Shown here: piece after piece, positions 15,925 through 23,020 of the stretch
Position numbering within the stretch: position 1 is the stretch's first letter
How the letters are laid out: every line of letters begins with the position of its first letter
DNA from: a virus
IMG/VR virus record: IMGVR_UViG_3300042397_001717
Coordinates: 1 to 23,020 of that record
Length of the DNA: 23,020 bases
Reading direction: 5' to 3' (one strand)
Program-made: the position numbers and the translations under genes
The notes under the pieces: generated by a model
The model's input: the letters and a program-made list of their open reading frames with translations, nothing else
Database searches by the model: none
What the model was told of the DNA's origin: nothing

Positions 15925-18900
15925 ATGTCATTTAACAATACTACATTCCAACTGTTTTCACAACATTTAGGAAACTCAGATGTTGCCGATTTTATTGGTG
16001 AAAGAGGCGAGATTTTCTACGACCCTAATACTGGCATTTTGAAACTATCGGATGGTATTAATCCTGGTGGTATCTCTATTACATCTGGTGCTGGTGGATC
16101 ATTTGATCCTTCATTGTACTATACTCGTGCAGCAGTAGATGGTAAGTTTACTCAACTTATTGGTTCTGCTGATACTCAAAGTGATACACTTGGGGAACTT
16201 CAGGTAAAGGTAGATGATAAACTTGGACTTGCTGGTGGTACACTTAGAGGTCCAGTTTATTATGCGCCACTTCCAACAGGAACAAATGAACTTACCAATA
16301 AGAACTATGTAGATCAAAAAGTATCAACAAGTATTACTACTTCACTAGCAACATTAACAACTGATTATGTTGCAGAAGGTTCACTAAATAAGTACTTCAC
16401 TGATACTAGAGCAGATGCAAACTTTGCACTAAACGTTGCACAGCCATTAAAGACTCAAGGTCTTGTTCGTAAGGTAAATGGTATTGCACCTGACTCAACT
16501 GGTGGAATTTCTATCTCACTTACCACAACAGTTACTGGTGATCTTGCATCTCAGCCTGCATCAGCAGATGATGGCACACTTTATGTTATCGTTAATGATG
16601 CTGATGCAAATAATGATGGTCGCAGTTTTGTTTGGGCTAATACTTCAAGTGAATGGGTAGAACTAGCCCCATCTGATACTGCAGCTAACGACGCTCGATA
16701 TATTAATGTTGCTGGTGATACAATGACCGGCAATCTAACACTAGCATCTAATCCAACCACTCCACTACATGCTGCAACCAAGCAATATGTAGATACTGCT
16801 GTAAGTGCTATTGCATTTGCTCTCGATGATCTAAGTGATGCCAATACAGCAACTGCAACTGTAGGTCAATCACTAGTTTATAATGGTACAAACTGGGTTC
16901 CAGCAACACCTGCAGCAAAACTCGGTGACCTTACAGATGTGTCTAATACAGCACCAGGCACTGGTTATATTCTTGGTTGGGATTCTGCAAATAGCGAATG
17001 GAAGCCAATTGCTTCTTCTGCATCACCAACACTTGCTTCATTGCTTGATGTTGATATTACTGGTGTAGCAAATAATAGTACCCTTCAATATAGTGCTGCA
17101 ACAACTGAGTGGAAAGTTACTACACCACAACCAAAGAAAGCAACAATGTTTGCAGACCATGGTGTTGGTTGGGGTCGTTCACATGTTTATGGAAATGAAG
17201 TATTCTGTGCAGGGTTTGCTGAATCCGGTGATAGAATTCACGCATGGAATCATTCTGGTCATGTAAGAAGATCTATATCAGCACCATTTGAAGTAAGACC
17301 ACCTGGTATTGCAAAACTTGTTGAAGGCATTTCATACCAACATGTACTTGGCACTGACGGTATTCTTTATTCTAGAGGTAGAGATGCCGAAGGTCAAATG
17401 GGTACAAATGCTTCGCCTGGTCGTCCAATTGATGATAGAGGTGGTATCTTCAGACAAAATCGTGACCCCAAAGTTTATGGACCTGGCATCTCTGTAATCA
17501 ACGTATGGTCTCATCGTGTTCACAATTGGGACGGTGGTGACGGTGGTTCGCTTTGGGTAGAAGTGAATGATAATGGCACTAAGAAGCTTTATGCTGCTGG
17601 TTATAATGGCAATGGTGTACTTGGTGTTGGAGGTATCGCAAATGCGGGTGCACTAACAAGTTTATCTATATTGGACGGTAAGGGAATTAAGAAACTTGAT
17701 TGTGTGCACACACTTATGTGCTTGATTACCAACGACGGTGAACTACATGCTGCTGGTTATAACAACAACGGTGCGCTTGCTCTTGACTTTATTGGTAATA
17801 CTTCTATTGCAAGAGCAAAATATGCTGATGGAACGTTTGTAACAAATGCAATTAATGTTCAAGTTTCATGGGTCAATGGTACTGGTACACAATCATGGTT
17901 CCTAAGAGGCGATGGGACAGTTTGGGGTTCTGGTTTAAATACAGAAAGTAACCTTGGTATTGGTGTTTCAACTAACGTTACAAAGTACAATCAAGTTCTT
18001 ACGGCCGCAAGTACACCAATTACTGGTGTTGTAAAGATCAGAGAAGTTGGTCGTGGTCAGTTGTTCATGCTAAAGTCTGATGGCACTGTTTGGGCTACAG
18101 GCAGAAATCATGATAGTTGCTTTGGTAACTCAGCATTTACACCAAATACAAATATTGGTAACTTTGCTAGACAGATTCAATCTGATATTCAAGATTTCTG
18201 GTCAGTTGGCGGTGCAGCACCTGGTTGGTGTACTGTATACTGGAAGAAAAATGACAAAATGTTCTTTAGTGGAACCAATGCTAACTTTACTGGTGGTTCA
18301 TTTACTGAAGCGCTCGGCGGAAATTACTATAACTTCTTACAACCTATTGAAACTTTTGATGGTAAAACTGTTGTTGATGTAAAACCGTTCAATAAAATAA
18401 ATGATGATCAAACTGGTAATTACCGCTCTACCATGTTCCTCACTGACGATGGTGAAATCTATGTTTCAGGCTTTAGTAATTATTGCCACGTTATAAATGA
18501 TGCTGATGGTATTTACCTTAAGACTCCTTATAAATTAACAGACTATCTTGAAGGTGCAACAGAAACTGTTTATGTAAGCAAGACAGAAACAGATCTTCCA
18601 ACAGGTGCATCAAATGGTCAAGTACTTACTTACAATGGTACTGAATGGATTGCAAAGACATTTGTTCCTGACACATTAACAACTGTTACTAAAGTAACTG
18701 GTCAGTGGACACTTAATCCTGGGTTGAATAATGTTTCGTTTACTGTTCCATTCAACCAAGTGGTAAATGCTTTCGTTCTTGGTAACATTCCAAATGGTAT
18801 CGTGACATATGACGGTACGTTCATCGTAACTAATGGAAACGTGAATGCGGTTGGTAATCAGTATGCATGGTCTTATACTCTTGCTGGTGATGCTCATGCA

Positions 18901-19071
18901 TTAGAACTAGTCTCTATTCCTGATCAGATTGTCGGTACAAGCGGAACGATTTTAAGAACTGCTGGGACTTTTGGTGGTGGTAGAATAGATGCTAACGTTC
19001 TTAAGTTTACCATCAATAACAAAACAGCATCACCACAGACCGTCAACTATGGTTATGTGCCATTATCATAA
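15925..19071 (+). CDS. Tail fibre/adhesin with RCC1-like beta-propeller
   Basis: A 1048-residue protein. Residues 1-52 (FQLFSQHLG, GEIFYDPNTGILKLSDGINPGG) match the N-terminus of the fibre at 7812, so both probably dock on the same virion site. Two MTG/AATK-YVD units (about 104 and 263) and LTDV...LGWDSANSEW-type units form the shaft to about 400. Residues about 415-865 hold around eight RCC1-like repeats with the D/N-G-x-(V/L)-(W/Y)-x-x-G-x-N pattern: GTDGILYSRGRDAEGQMG 476, NDNGTKKLYAAGYNGNGVLG 548, TNDGELHAAGYNNNGALAL 602, RGDGTVWGSGLNTESNLGIG 661, KSDGTVWATGRN 717, and TDDGEIYVSGF 840. This predicts a seven- or eight-bladed propeller, likely the receptor-binding head. The C-terminal cap (925-1048) with LGNIPNGIV, ELVSIPDQIVGT and VNYGY is a domain ending many T4-like and cyanophage fibres. 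Ribosome site AGGGAAG. Confidence 0.85.
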   Translation: MSFNNTTFQLFSQHLGNSDVADFIGERGEIFYDPNTGILKLSDGINPGGISITSGAGGSFDPSLYYTRAAVDGKFTQLIGSADTQSDTLGELQVKVDDKLGLAGGTLRGPVYYAPLPTGTNELTNKNYVDQKVSTSITTSLATLTTDYVAEGSLNKYFTDTRADANFALNVAQPLKTQGLVRKVNGIAPDSTGGISISLTTTVTGDLASQPASADDGTLYVIVNDADANNDGRSFVWANTSSEWVELAPSDTAANDARYINVAGDTMTGNLTLASNPTTPLHAATKQYVDTAVSAIAFALDDLSDANTATATVGQSLVYNGTNWVPATPAAKLGDLTDVSNTAPGTGYILGWDSANSEWKPIASSASPTLASLLDVDITGVANNSTLQYSAATTEWKVTTPQPKKATMFADHGVGWGRSHVYGNEVFCAGFAESGDRIHAWNHSGHVRRSISAPFEVRPPGIAKLVEGISYQHVLGTDGILYSRGRDAEGQMGTNASPGRPIDDRGGIFRQNRDPKVYGPGISVINVWSHRVHNWDGGDGGSLWVEVNDNGTKKLYAAGYNGNGVLGVGGIANAGALTSLSILDGKGIKKLDCVHTLMCLITNDGELHAAGYNNNGALALDFIGNTSIARAKYADGTFVTNAINVQVSWVNGTGTQSWFLRGDGTVWGSGLNTESNLGIGVSTNVTKYNQVLTAASTPITGVVKIREVGRGQLFMLKSDGTVWATGRNHDSCFGNSAFTPNTNIGNFARQIQSDIQDFWSVGGAAPGWCTVYWKKNDKMFFSGTNANFTGGSFTEALGGNYYNFLQPIETFDGKTVVDVKPFNKINDDQTGNYRSTMFLTDDGEIYVSGFSNYCHVINDADGIYLKTPYKLTDYLEGATETVYVSKTETDLPTGASNGQVLTYNGTEWIAKTFVPDTLTTVTKVTGQWTLNPGLNNVSFTVPFNQVVNAFVLGNIPNGIVTYDGTFIVTNGNVNAVGNQYAWSYTLAGDAHALELVSIPDQIVGTSGTILRTAGTFGGGRIDANVLKFTINNKTASPQTVNYGYVPLS

Positions 19072-19105
19072 CAATAATTCAAGAAATTCAGCAATAACAA
19101 ATCTT

Positions 19106-19113
19106 AATAAATA
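19106..19113 (+). promoter_or_regulatory. Late promoter box AATAAATA for gp21
   Basis: The octamer lies in the 63-base AT-rich gap after the RCC1-like fibre, 21 bases before the GTG start of gp21. Confidence 0.65.
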
Positions 19114-19134
19114 AAAATAAAAAGGATAACAACT

Positions 19135-19791
19135 GTGAAACTTATTACAGAACTCAATGAAGATGTTGGTGTTATTGTAGAAAAGAATGAAGATGGTAAG
19201 AAGAACCTTTACATCGAAGGAATCTTCTTACAGTCTGCGATTGAAAATAAGAATGGAAGATTCTATCCAGAACTAGTAATGGACAAAGAAGTTGCCCGTT
19301 ACATGAAAGAATCAGTTGAACAAAAGAGAGCACTGGGTGAACTTGGCCACCCAGAAGGACCTCAGATCAATCTAGATAGAACTTCACATCTTATTACATC
19401 TTTGAAAAAAGAAGGCACTAACTATGTCGGTAAGGCCCGTATTATGGATACACCTATGGGCAATATCGCAAAAGGACTTGTTGAGTCTGGTGTTCGTTTA
19501 GGTGTATCATCTCGTGGCATGGGAACTTTAGCAAAGAATGCTAAAGGCATCATGGAAGTACAAAGAGACTTTAGACTTGCAACTGCTGCAGATATTGTAG
19601 CAGATCCTTCTGCTCCTAATGCTTTTGTCAATGGTATTATGGAAAATGTAAGTTGGGTTTGGGATGATAAATATGGTTGGAAGGCTATGGAAGTAGCAGA
19701 AAGTATTCAACATGAAGTCAAGTCAAACTATAAAAAGATTGATGAACAAGTAATGTTACAAATGTTCAATAAGTTTATTGGAAATCTTTGA
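19135..19791 (+). CDS. gp21: Prohead core scaffold protease (T4 gp21-like)
   Basis: A 218-residue serine protease (T4 gp21 is 212). Held in the prohead core, it cleaves gp23, gp67, gp68, gp22 and itself after I/L-x-E, allowing capsid expansion. The fold is that of herpesvirus-type assembly proteases. H72 in LGELGHPEG and S125 or S126 in RLGVSSRGMG fit the catalytic His and Ser of T4 gp21 (recalled as His85 and Ser140), with a spacing of 53-54 here against 55. Also typical are NGRFYPELV (about 40-48) and LATAADIVADPSAPNAFV (about 147-164). The start is GTG with AAGGAT upstream, which may hold its level down. It has its own late box on each side, and the fibre block separates it from gp68. Confidence 0.95.
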   Translation: MKLITELNEDVGVIVEKNEDGKKNLYIEGIFLQSAIENKNGRFYPELVMDKEVARYMKESVEQKRALGELGHPEGPQINLDRTSHLITSLKKEGTNYVGKARIMDTPMGNIAKGLVESGVRLGVSSRGMGTLAKNAKGIMEVQRDFRLATAADIVADPSAPNAFVNGIMENVSWVWDDKYGWKAMEVAESIQHEVKSNYKKIDEQVMLQMFNKFIGNL

Positions 19792-19794
19792 GGT

Positions 19795-19802
19795 AATAAA
19801 TA
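19795..19802 (+). promoter_or_regulatory. Late promoter box AATAAATA for gp22
   Basis: The octamer begins four bases after the gp21 stop and 34 bases before the gp22 ATG. Confidence 0.65.
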
Positions 19803-19820
19803 AGACGAGTATACACAAAT

Positions 19821-19826
19821 AAGGAG
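19821..19826 (+). promoter_or_regulatory. Ribosome binding site AAGGAG deciding the gp22 start
   Basis: An ATG at 19827 touches this site and cannot use it; the in-frame ATG at 19836 is nine bases away and is the likely start. Confidence 0.7.
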
Positions 19827-19835
19827 ATGTTTACC

Positions 19836-20756
19836 ATGTCAAATACACTTGAACAAATTTCGGAAGCTCCTGATACGTACGATGCTGACGGCAAATCCGA
19901 TATGGATGCACAAGGCAAAGGCAGTTCAAAAGCTAATCCTACTGGAGTTAGAGCTAAGAAGCAAGGTCCTGCAGACAGAGGTGGTTCACCAGAGTCTATG
20001 AGCAGTGTTCTTTCTTCAGTTGTACCAGGTCAGTCAGGTATGAAGGAAGCAGTAGCTGAGCTTTTTGATGGACAGGATCTATCAGAAGACTTTATGTTAA
20101 AAGCAGAAACTATCTTTGAAGCTGCAATTAATCAGAAGGTTTCAAATATTCGCGAAGAACTTGAAACTGAATTTGCAGAAAGATTCGAAGAAGAATTGGA
20201 AGTTGCAGTAAATGAACTCGTTGAAAAGATTGATGAGTATCTTCAGTATGCAACATCACATTATATGCAAGAGAATGCACTAGCCATTGACAATGGTATT
20301 CATGTTCAGATGGCTGAAAGTTTCATGAACGGTCTGCATAATCTTTATGTAGAGCATAACATTTCAGTTGAAGATGAACAGATCGATCTAGTTGCTGAAA
20401 TGTCACAAGAGATTGAAACTCTTGAAGCAAAGCTTAACGAAGCAGTAAATAGAGAAATTGCTCTAGCTTCTGAATTGAATGAAGCAAAGGCTGCAGATAT
20501 TTTTGCTCGTGTAGCTGACGATTTAACAGTTTCGGAAACAGAAAAGTTTGCGGATCTAGTTGAAACTTTTGAAACAAATGATCTTGGTGTTTTCAAGACT
20601 AAGCTTGAGATTATCAAGGAAAGACATTTTGATTCAAAAAAGAAGGTTCTTTCGGAATCATTTGATGAAGAACCCATTGATGTAATTGAAAGGGTTGTAT
20701 CCGATCCAACTATTGCTGCTATTGCTGCTGCAATTTCAAAATCCGCCAAGAAATAA
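19836..20756 (+). CDS. gp22: Major prohead scaffold core protein (T4 gp22-like)
   Basis: A 306-residue protein (T4 gp22 is 269). It forms the bulk of the internal scaffold on which gp23 assembles and is then cut to peptides by gp21. The protein is highly charged and helical: a flexible N-terminal region rich in Gly/Ser/Asp (to about residue 65), then a long coiled-coil-like stretch (about 80-240) with SNIREELETEFAERFEEELE and EMSQEIETLEAKLNEA, and a short C-terminal part with SESFDEEPIDVIERVV then DPTIAAIAAAISK. That C-terminal pattern (variant of D-x-x-I-x-x-Y/V-xx-A-I-S-+) is typical of T4-like scaffolds. Several I/L-x-E sites for gp21 are present. The start ATG 19836 was chosen from ribosome-site spacing. 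Position between gp21 and gp23 makes the call firm. Confidence 0.92.
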   Translation: MSNTLEQISEAPDTYDADGKSDMDAQGKGSSKANPTGVRAKKQGPADRGGSPESMSSVLSSVVPGQSGMKEAVAELFDGQDLSEDFMLKAETIFEAAINQKVSNIREELETEFAERFEEELEVAVNELVEKIDEYLQYATSHYMQENALAIDNGIHVQMAESFMNGLHNLYVEHNISVEDEQIDLVAEMSQEIETLEAKLNEAVNREIALASELNEAKAADIFARVADDLTVSETEKFADLVETFETNDLGVFKTKLEIIKERHFDSKKKVLSESFDEEPIDVIERVVSDPTIAAIAAAISKSAKK

Positions 20757-20759
20757 ATA
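20752..20759 (+). promoter_or_regulatory. Late promoter box AATAAATA for gp23
   Basis: The octamer contains the gp22 stop codon (20754-20756) and lies 31 bases before the gp23 ATG, which follows the strong ribosome site AGGGAGA. Confidence 0.7.
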
Positions 20760-20790
20760 AAAAGGTAATCTTCAAAAAAGGGAGAATAAA

Positions 20791-22104
20791 ATGTTTTCTG
20801 AAGAACTTTCTAACAAGTGGAAGCCCATCCTAGAGCATGAAGCTCTATCACCAATTAAGGATCCACACAAGCGTGCAACTGTAGCTCAACTTCTTGAGAA
20901 CACTGTTCGTGCAGTTTCAGAGTCACGTGGCGCTGATTCACACTTCCTAACAGAAACACCTACAACTTCTGTTGGTACTGGTGGTTATTCATCTTCATCT
21001 GCAGCTGCTGGTCCAGTAGCTGGTTATGATCCAGTCCTTATCTCACTAGTTCGTCGTACAATGCCTAACCTCATTGCTTATGACATTGCTGGTGTTCAGC
21101 CAATGTCTGGTCCAACAGGCATGATCTTCGCAATGCGTTCACGCTATACCAACCAGTCTGGCGCAGAAGCATTCTATGGTGAAGCTGATACAGACTTCTC
21201 TGGTTCAGGTTCATATGGTGGTGCTCCAGTACACGCTGGTGGTCTTGATGGTACTACTGCCGGTAAGACTACAGGTACAGCTGTTGCAACTGGTGTTGCT
21301 GAATCACTCGGTTCAACTGGTCCCGATTTTGCTGAAATGTCATTCTCAATCGAGAAGATTGCAGTCCAAGCAAAGTCACGTGCTCTAAAGGCTGAATACA
21401 CTTCAGAACTAGCACAGGATCTCAAGGCTATTCATGGTCTTGACGCCGAAGCTGAACTAGCTAACATTCTTACTTCAGAAGTTCTAGCTGAAATCAACCG
21501 TGAAATCATCCGCACAGTTTATCTAACTGGTGTTGCTGGTTCACAGGTAAACGTTGCAGTACCTGGTCAGTTTGACCTTGACGTTGATTCAAACGGCCGT
21601 TGGTCAGTTGAAAAGTTCAAGGGTCTAATGTTCCACATCGAGCGTGAAGCTAATGAAATTGCTAAGCAGACTCGCCGTGGTAAGGGTAACATCATCCTCT
21701 GCTCATCAGATGTAGCTTCTGCTCTTCAGATGGCTGGTGTTCTAGACTATACACCTGCTCTCAATAGCAATAACCTAGCAGTTGACGACACAGGCAATAC
21801 TTTTGCTGGTGTTCTCAATGGCCGTTATCGCGTTTATATTGATCCCTATTCAACTGGCAACTATATGGTTGTTGGTTATAAGGGTTCAAATGCTATGGAT
21901 GCCGGCATCTTCTATTGCCCCTATGTTCCTCTTCAGATGGTTCGCGCCATCGGTGAGAGCAACTTCCAGCCAAAGATTGGGTTCAAAACTCGATATGGTC
22001 TTGTTGCCAACCCTTATGCTCAGGGTGCTACACAGGGTCTCGGTGCTCTTACAGCAAATACCAATGTGTACTATCGTCGTACACAGATCATGAACATTGC
22101 TTAA
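20791..22104 (+). CDS. gp23: Major capsid protein (T4 gp23-like)
   Basis: A 437-residue protein (T4 gp23 is 521) with the HK97 fold that builds the head shell as hexamers. The N-terminal 55 residues look like the delta-domain removed on maturation: LTE-T at 53-56 fits the gp21 rule and sits about where T4 is cut (after residue 65). Family stretches include GYDPVLISLVRRTMPNLIAY then DIAGVQPMSGPTGMIFAMRS (about 79-116), a glycine-rich insertion (about 135-170), and the C-terminal VVGYKGSNAMDAGIFYCPYV then PLQMVRA. The codon use leans more to C-ending codons (ttc, aac, atc) than its neighbours, as expected for the most abundant phage protein. It is shorter than T4 gp23, probably in the insertion domain. 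A strong terminator follows. Confidence 0.97.
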   Translation: MFSEELSNKWKPILEHEALSPIKDPHKRATVAQLLENTVRAVSESRGADSHFLTETPTTSVGTGGYSSSSAAAGPVAGYDPVLISLVRRTMPNLIAYDIAGVQPMSGPTGMIFAMRSRYTNQSGAEAFYGEADTDFSGSGSYGGAPVHAGGLDGTTAGKTTGTAVATGVAESLGSTGPDFAEMSFSIEKIAVQAKSRALKAEYTSELAQDLKAIHGLDAEAELANILTSEVLAEINREIIRTVYLTGVAGSQVNVAVPGQFDLDVDSNGRWSVEKFKGLMFHIEREANEIAKQTRRGKGNIILCSSDVASALQMAGVLDYTPALNSNNLAVDDTGNTFAGVLNGRYRVYIDPYSTGNYMVVGYKGSNAMDAGIFYCPYVPLQMVRAIGESNFQPKIGFKTRYGLVANPYAQGATQGLGALTANTNVYYRRTQIMNIA

Positions 22105-22142
22105 TATTTGAGCAATTAATAATAAGATCTGGTTAACAGACT

Positions 22143-22169
22143 AGGGAGGGCTTTATGCTCTCCCTTTTT
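22143..22169 (+). terminator. Rho-independent terminator after gp23
   Basis: AGGGAGGGC pairs with GCTCTCCCT (one G-T pair) around loop TTTAT and is followed by five Ts. It should end the gp23 message. The minus-strand endonuclease gene ends within its loop (stop at 22153-22155). The complement lacks a T-run, so it need not work in both directions. Confidence 0.85.
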
Positions 22170-23020
22170 GCCATATGTATTTAGCATTACCACAGTCCCA
22201 AATTCGATCATAATTATTGTTTAACATATTATCAAATTCCGTTAATTCGGAATCAAAACTTTCCAGTAAATCTTTAAGTTTATGTTTTTGAAACTTCACT
22301 CTAGAATAAAGTTTTGCTGTACCTTTTTTCCAATAGAAATAATTACATCCTGTGTCTTCAACATACACAAAATTGCTGTAAATATAACTTTCACCTGTGC
22401 CAAATCTCAAATCTGCAAAAGTTGTAAGTATTTCTGGTTGTTTATCTTTAATGAAGTTTTTCATAAGTTTACTAACACCACCTACAACTCTTATATTACT
22501 AGGTGAAGTCATACGTATGCATTCAAATCCAGCATTAAATCTATTCTTTCCGAAAGAACTTACCATAACTAAATCATTACCGTAGAATAACCCGTAGTGA
22601 TAATTAGCACCAACACCATTTGATAGATGGTGAAGATTATGAAAGTTTAATGCTTCTTTTGTATTAATAACTTTAATTATACAATTTCTGGCATAAATAG
22701 TTTGTATTGATTTATGACCGAACTTTTTCAATATCAAACTTTTGATCTTTTCAAGATTATCAGATTCAAAAACAGTAATCAGTTGATAACCTGCTTCTTT
22801 GCATTTCAACATCTTCATCCTATGATAGTTCTTATCTTTATTAGATGAGAACTCAGAATGCCAATAAAGTCCACAATACTCAATTGCTATCTTTTTGGTG
22901 TGATTTACGATATCTAATTCATAAGGTGCTATAATAGTTTTGTTACAATATTCTATTTCATGTTCAGGAAATTCAGAAATACACCATTCGCACAAATCTA
23001 TTTCAGCTTTGCTCCTATAT
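22153..23020 (-). CDS. VSR-like (EDxHD) homing endonuclease, runs off right edge
   Basis: The frame is open to the window edge: 288 residues are visible, beginning YRSKAEIDLCEWCISEF, so the real start lies beyond 23020 (a TTG at 22995 is only the first possible internal start). The pattern SKAE near the N-terminus, then YELDIVNHTKKIAIEYCGLYW, HSE, KNYHRMKMLKC and GYQLITVFESD is that of the VSR-like EDxHD homing nuclease fold (E in SKAE, D in ELD, E in AIEYCG, H in YWHSE). The C-terminal half (AREN-type ARNCIIKVINTKEALNFHNL, then HYGLFYGNDLVMVSSFGKNR, VVGGVSKLMKNF, FADLRFGTGESY) is the domain that accompanies it in many phage proteins, probably for DNA binding. It is convergent with gp23 and uses the terminator hairpin sequence for its last residues (QKGRA). 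Likely a selfish element targeting a nearby structural gene of related phages. Confidence 0.82.
   Translation of the reverse strand, partial: YRSKAEIDLCEWCISEFPEHEIEYCNKTIIAPYELDIVNHTKKIAIEYCGLYWHSEFSSNKDKNYHRMKMLKCKEAGYQLITVFESDNLEKIKSLILKKFGHKSIQTIYARNCIIKVINTKEALNFHNLHHLSNGVGANYHYGLFYGNDLVMVSSFGKNRFNAGFECIRMTSPSNIRVVGGVSKLMKNFIKDKQPEILTTFADLRFGTGESYIYSNFVYVEDTGCNYFYWKKGTAKLYSRVKFQKHKLKDLLESFDSELTEFDNMLNNNYDRIWDCGNAKYIWQKGRA

Noticed and set aside
19827-19835. ATG start three codons before the chosen gp22 start
   Set aside because: It directly touches AAGGAG, leaving no spacer.
20345-20749. Minus-strand frame of 134 codons in gp22
   Set aside because: Antisense of the charged coiled-coil; serine-rich shadow with no start signal.
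22692-22699. CATAAATA on the plus strand within the VSR-like nuclease gene
   Set aside because: No plus-strand gene follows in the window; treated as chance.

Overview
The window is a structural-gene segment of a T4-like contractile-tailed phage (Caudoviricetes, T4 supergroup). Packaging, tail and head genes run left to right in T4 order: gp16 (small terminase), gp17 (large terminase), gp18 (sheath), gp19 (tube), gp20 (portal), gp67 and gp68 (prohead core), gp21 (prohead protease), gp22 (scaffold), gp23 (major capsid). The sequence is AT-rich. Nothing in it fixes the host. The proteins are diverged from coliphage T4 and look more like an environmental T4-like phage (marine, freshwater or soil); that is an impression, not a demonstration.

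Layout. Positions 1-197 hold the start of a minus-strand GIY-YIG endonuclease gene cut by the window edge. Positions 277-2728 hold the packaging block: a 31-residue gene, gp16, a 49-residue membrane-type protein and gp17, with a 182-base structured gap before gp17. Positions 2806-5270 hold gp18 and gp19. Positions 5325-7739 hold gp20, gp67 and gp68. Positions 7812-19071 are an 11-kb adhesin block splitting the head genes between gp68 and gp21: a 1097-residue fibre built of about ten MTG...AATK-YVD repeats, a tail-fibre assembly chaperone, a 1426-residue fibre rich in Asp-box (sialidase-type propeller) repeats, and a 1048-residue fibre with RCC1-like propeller repeats. Positions 19135-22104 hold gp21, gp22 and gp23, closed by a strong terminator. 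Positions 22153-23020 hold a minus-strand VSR-like (EDxHD) homing endonuclease that runs off the right edge.

Regulation. Nearly every intergenic gap carries a T4-type late-promoter octamer, NATAAATA, often overlapping the upstream stop codon (2747, 5272, 6925, 7755, 11101, 15894, 19106, 19795, 20752). Each transcription block thus seems able to restart on its own. At two sites (5272 and 11101) the octamer lies directly in front of a terminator-like hairpin, so new transcripts would start at or inside the hairpin. At the left end two exact TATAAATA boxes face each other, one for the packaging genes and one for the GIY-YIG gene.

How it works together. gp20, gp67, gp68, gp21, gp22 and gp23 build and mature the prohead; gp16 and gp17 fill it through the gp20 portal; gp18 and gp19 form the contractile tail; the fibre block probably supplies the host-recognition adhesins and the chaperone that folds them. 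The two flanking nucleases are probably selfish homing genes. The most unusual content is the set of three very different fibres, two of them with propeller-type repeats.
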